Part shown: positions 6,957 through 8,387 of the stretch, one piece after another
Numbering within the stretch: the stretch's first letter is position 1
Layout: every line of letters begins with the position of its first letter
Assembly (NCBI GenBank): GCA_001828445.1
Contig: MHYJ01000058.1
Span: forward strand, 2,523 to 10,909
DNA from: Planctomycetes bacterium RBG_16_43_13
Lineage (GTDB): Bacteria; Planctomycetota; MHYJ01
Reading direction: 5' to 3'
DNA: 8,387 nucleotides
The notes under the pieces: generated by a model
What the model was told of the DNA's origin: nothing
Database searches by the model: none
The model's input: only the letters and a program-made list of their open reading frames with translations
Made by a program: the position numbers and the translations under genes

Positions 6957-6970
6957 ATGGTCGCTGTCCC
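6955..6970 (-). repeat. Right terminal inverted repeat of the RAYT element
   Basis: AAATGGTCGCTGTCCC, the exact reverse complement of 6235-6250. It overlaps the last two bases of the transposase TAA stop (6954-6956) and contains an ATG (6957) that opens the next short frame. Confidence 0.9.
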
Positions 6971-7097
6971 TATTATTTCTTTAGTAGATTTAAACGGTGA
7001 TGGTGATAAAACAGATCTGGGGGTAATGATGCCGGTTATTCTTATAAAGAAAAATCCTGCTGGGCTAAACCTAACTGAAAGTATATTCGATTATTAA
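6957..7097 (+). pseudogene. 3' remnant of an unidentified gene, joined to the transposon end
   Basis: A 46-codon frame starts at an ATG within the right inverted repeat, directly after the transposase stop (TAAATG), and ends with TAA at 7095-7097. The first five residues (MVAVP) come from the repeat; the rest looks like the C-terminus of a real protein, with an acidic DLNGDGDKTD loop like EF-hand or dockerin calcium-binding loops, then a hydrophobic VMMPVILI strand and a polar tail. The 5' part is not found to the left of the element, so the gene was truncated by the insertion or by a linked deletion. The frame lies 16 bp before the next gene in the same direction and the two were probably once in one operon. 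I cannot name the parent gene; whether the fusion is translated is unknown. Confidence 0.5.
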
Positions 7098-7113
7098 GGG
7101 AGGGTAATTTAGG

Positions 7114-8031
7114 ATGAGAAACTTAACGTGTATAGTTAGCATATTATTGTTAATAATTCTCGGTGGAACATCTCCTTCATGTGGAGAGCAAAAATCTGTT
7201 AAGCAACTAACTAAGATCATTAATTGTGATGGTGTTCTTTACATGAGCAATGAACGTAACTCTACAGTAACCCTCGTTGCTGTTAATGTTAAAGAGAAAG
7301 AAGATGTTGGCAGAGAGTTTTTGCTGCCAGCTACAACGGCCTCTTCGTATGGCAAATATTTATTTTGCTGGGATATATTTAATAAACATATCTTTTTTAT
7401 ATCAGTATCAGAATTTGCACCTAAGCAAAGAATTTTCAAGTTAGTCAAGATTCCTTTAGCAAACCTAAAGTTGGTGAAAAGTGAACAAGAACCTAAAGAG
7501 GATGTTCCGGCGTTAAAAGATGTAGTAACTAAAATAAAACCACTAACGGGCGCTTTCGTAATGGCAGAAATAAAAGAAACAGGAACTGTATTTTTTGATT
7601 TAATGGTTATCGGTGAAAATGTATTTGAACTTTACATTTTATCAAATAAACAAATTACTGTATGGAAATACGATAGTTCAAATTGGCAGGAGCAATATAC
7701 CGTGAAAGCCGACTTTGAAGGACCGTTCAACGTTATTTCGCAAAACAATAAGACATATCTTTTTAATAAAGAGAGTAATATCTATTCGATTAGCAAATCC
7801 GAATTACAAAAGGTAGGACGAATCACTGAGCAATCAGAAGACGATAAAGAGAAGCAAATTAGTAGAGTTTTTATAGTTGATAAAGACGCCAAGGAGGTGT
7901 TATTTTTTACATCTTTAAAGTTGCTTGTAGACCCATCAAATCTTTTAAATATAAGAACAATTAAGAAAGAGGACCCCAACTTTATAAATTTTGAACATTC
8001 TGTAAACAATGCTCTTAAGTTCTTGCGGTAG
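7114..8031 (+). CDS. Predicted secreted or lipid-anchored protein of unknown function
   Basis: A 305-residue protein with an N-terminal export signal: Arg2, a hydrophobic core at about 7-18 (IVSILLLIILGG), and Cys23. The residues before Cys23 (SPS) do not fit a canonical lipobox, so lipoprotein processing is possible but not clear; type I cleavage is the alternative. The mature part is rich in Lys, Glu, Asn and short beta-strand-like stretches (for example KYLFCWD, TVFFDLMVIG, KTYLFNKESNIYSIS), suggesting an all-beta, perhaps propeller-like fold, but I see no family motif or catalytic residues. The ATG has a strong GGGAGGG 9 nt upstream. Composition is more A+T-rich than the operon (14 G+C of 60 at 7621-7680), which hints at a different origin. 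It follows the truncated remnant by 16 bp. I do not recognise the gene. Confidence 0.75.
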   Translation: MRNLTCIVSILLLIILGGTSPSCGEQKSVKQLTKIINCDGVLYMSNERNSTVTLVAVNVKEKEDVGREFLLPATTASSYGKYLFCWDIFNKHIFFISVSEFAPKQRIFKLVKIPLANLKLVKSEQEPKEDVPALKDVVTKIKPLTGAFVMAEIKETGTVFFDLMVIGENVFELYILSNKQITVWKYDSSNWQEQYTVKADFEGPFNVISQNNKTYLFNKESNIYSISKSELQKVGRITEQSEDDKEKQISRVFIVDKDAKEVLFFTSLKLLVDPSNLLNIRTIKKEDPNFINFEHSVNNALKFLR

Positions 8032-8249
8032 CGGCTGTAGTGCGCAATATAGATATGCTTGTTATCTGATCCTGTCCGCACCTATATTATCACTCGGATA
8101 GCCATTTTCACAAAGTTTAGCTACCCAGAATATACTAAATCTCTCACTTACGGCGGGTCTCTCATATTGTTCATAGCAATCCTCACCAAAAATACACAGA
8201 GTTCACAGAATATCTCTGTGTCTAACACCTCCCAAACATCTAATATATC
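8032..8249. other. 218-bp gap between convergent genes, with a minus-strand coding-like relic
   Basis: The gap separates the + strand secreted-protein gene from the minus-strand gene at the right edge. On the minus strand, positions 8202-8062 form an open stretch of 46 codons with no ATG start, bounded by TGA (8205-8203) and TAA (8064-8062). It reads like protein (GEDCYEQYERPAVSERF..., then FWVAKLCENGYPSDNIG) and may be a decayed gene fragment. Its family is not recognised. No + strand gene is supported here. Confidence 0.35.
8194..8221 (-). terminator. Hairpin with short T-tract, candidate terminator of the right-edge gene
   Basis: ACACAGAG (8194-8201) and CTCTGTGT (8214-8221) form a perfect 8-bp stem with a 12-nt loop. 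On the minus strand the stem is followed by ATTTTTGG, and it lies 28 bp after the stop of the minus-strand gene, as expected for an intrinsic terminator. The + strand side has no T-tract. The stem is only half G+C and the T run is short, so strength is doubtful. The sequence also resembles CACAGAG-type extragenic repeats seen in some bacterial genomes. Confidence 0.4.
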
Positions 8250-8387
8250 TTAGGCCACCTTTTCCAGATAATAGCTTGTAAGCAAGTCATCGCAATATGT
8301 TCGTATCTTAACCTTGCCATTTAGATATTTTTCATCCTTTGCAGGTCTCTGCCAATCTGCTTTGTAGAATATCTCATCTGGTATAGC
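8250..8387 (-). CDS. C-terminal end of an unidentified protein (cut by window edge)
   Basis: The last 45 codons and TAA stop (8252-8250) of a minus-strand gene entering from the right. The segment begins AIPDEIFYKADWQRPAKDEK and ends with KIRTYCDDLLTSYYLEKVA. It reads as a normal soluble protein tail: mixed charge, no membrane stretch, no metal-binding cysteine motif (one Cys). A candidate terminator hairpin follows 28 bp downstream. I do not recognise the family; the frame is open to the window edge and the codon pattern is coding-like. Confidence 0.6.
   Translation of the reverse strand, partial: AIPDEIFYKADWQRPAKDEKYLNGKVKIRTYCDDLLTSYYLEKVA

Larger units (their letters stand above)
6235..6970 (+). 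mobile_element. RAYT/IS200-like single-gene element with 16-bp inverted ends
   Basis: A 736-bp unit bounded by perfect inverted copies of GGGACAGCGACCATTT (6235-6250 and, reversed, 6955-6970). After a 4-nt gap in the left copy, both arms also share TTCATT. Inside are a promoter and one transposase gene whose stop codon overlaps the right repeat. Inverted GGGACAG-type sequences beside RAYT-like Y1 transposases are common in bacterial genomes as I recall them, usually as single domesticated or sporadic copies. No convincing target duplication flanks the unit, as expected for HUH enzymes. Exact ends are inferred from the repeats. Confidence 0.75.

Noticed and set aside
8046..8088. Inverted repeat AATATAG / CTATATT as terminator of the + strand secreted-protein gene
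   Set aside because: Stem is A+T-only apart from one pair, the loop is 29 nt, and no T-tract follows.
1..8387. CRISPR array, tRNA, rRNA or phage genes
   Set aside because: No regularly spaced repeats, cloverleaf-type sequences or phage-type proteins were seen on either strand.

Overview
The window reads as bacterial DNA: Shine-Dalgarno sequences precede most starts, two promoters have sigma-70-type -35/-10 boxes, and genes are tightly packed. I cannot assign a phylum. The redox genes (a pyruvate:ferredoxin oxidoreductase-type enzyme and an electron-transfer-flavoprotein:quinone oxidoreductase) suggest an organism that runs ferredoxin-based 2-oxoacid oxidation alongside a membrane quinone pool. 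The standard genetic code applies: all 18 Trp codons in the three complete minus-strand genes are TGG.

Region 1-6200 is a minus-strand operon, read right to left. A good promoter (TTGTAA, 17 bp, TATAAT) lies just before an alpha-gamma subunit of a PFOR-type 2-oxoacid:ferredoxin oxidoreductase. A ferredoxin-beta subunit follows, so a normally single-chain PFOR is split in two at the gamma/ferredoxin linker. After a 224-bp gap (nested inverted repeats, an imperfect direct repeat, small reading frames) come a complete ETF:quinone oxidoreductase and the first 198 codons of an aldehyde dehydrogenase that runs off the left edge. Together these could oxidise an aldehyde and a 2-oxoacid to acyl-CoA and pass electrons to ferredoxin and quinone. 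The link between the two electron routes is inference; no etfAB genes are present here.

Region 6235-6970 is a small transposon-like unit divergent from the operon: a RAYT/IS200-like (Y1, HUH) transposase with its own promoter and a perfect 16-bp terminal inverted repeat. The transposase has one in-frame TGA where relatives usually have Trp, so it is probably dead. Immediately to its right is the 3' remnant of another gene with a Ca-binding-type acidic loop.

Region 7098-8387 holds an A+T-rich gene for a secreted or lipid-anchored protein of unknown function (+ strand), then a 218-bp gap with a hairpin and a coding-like relic on the minus strand, and finally the last 45 codons of an unrecognised minus-strand gene entering from the right.
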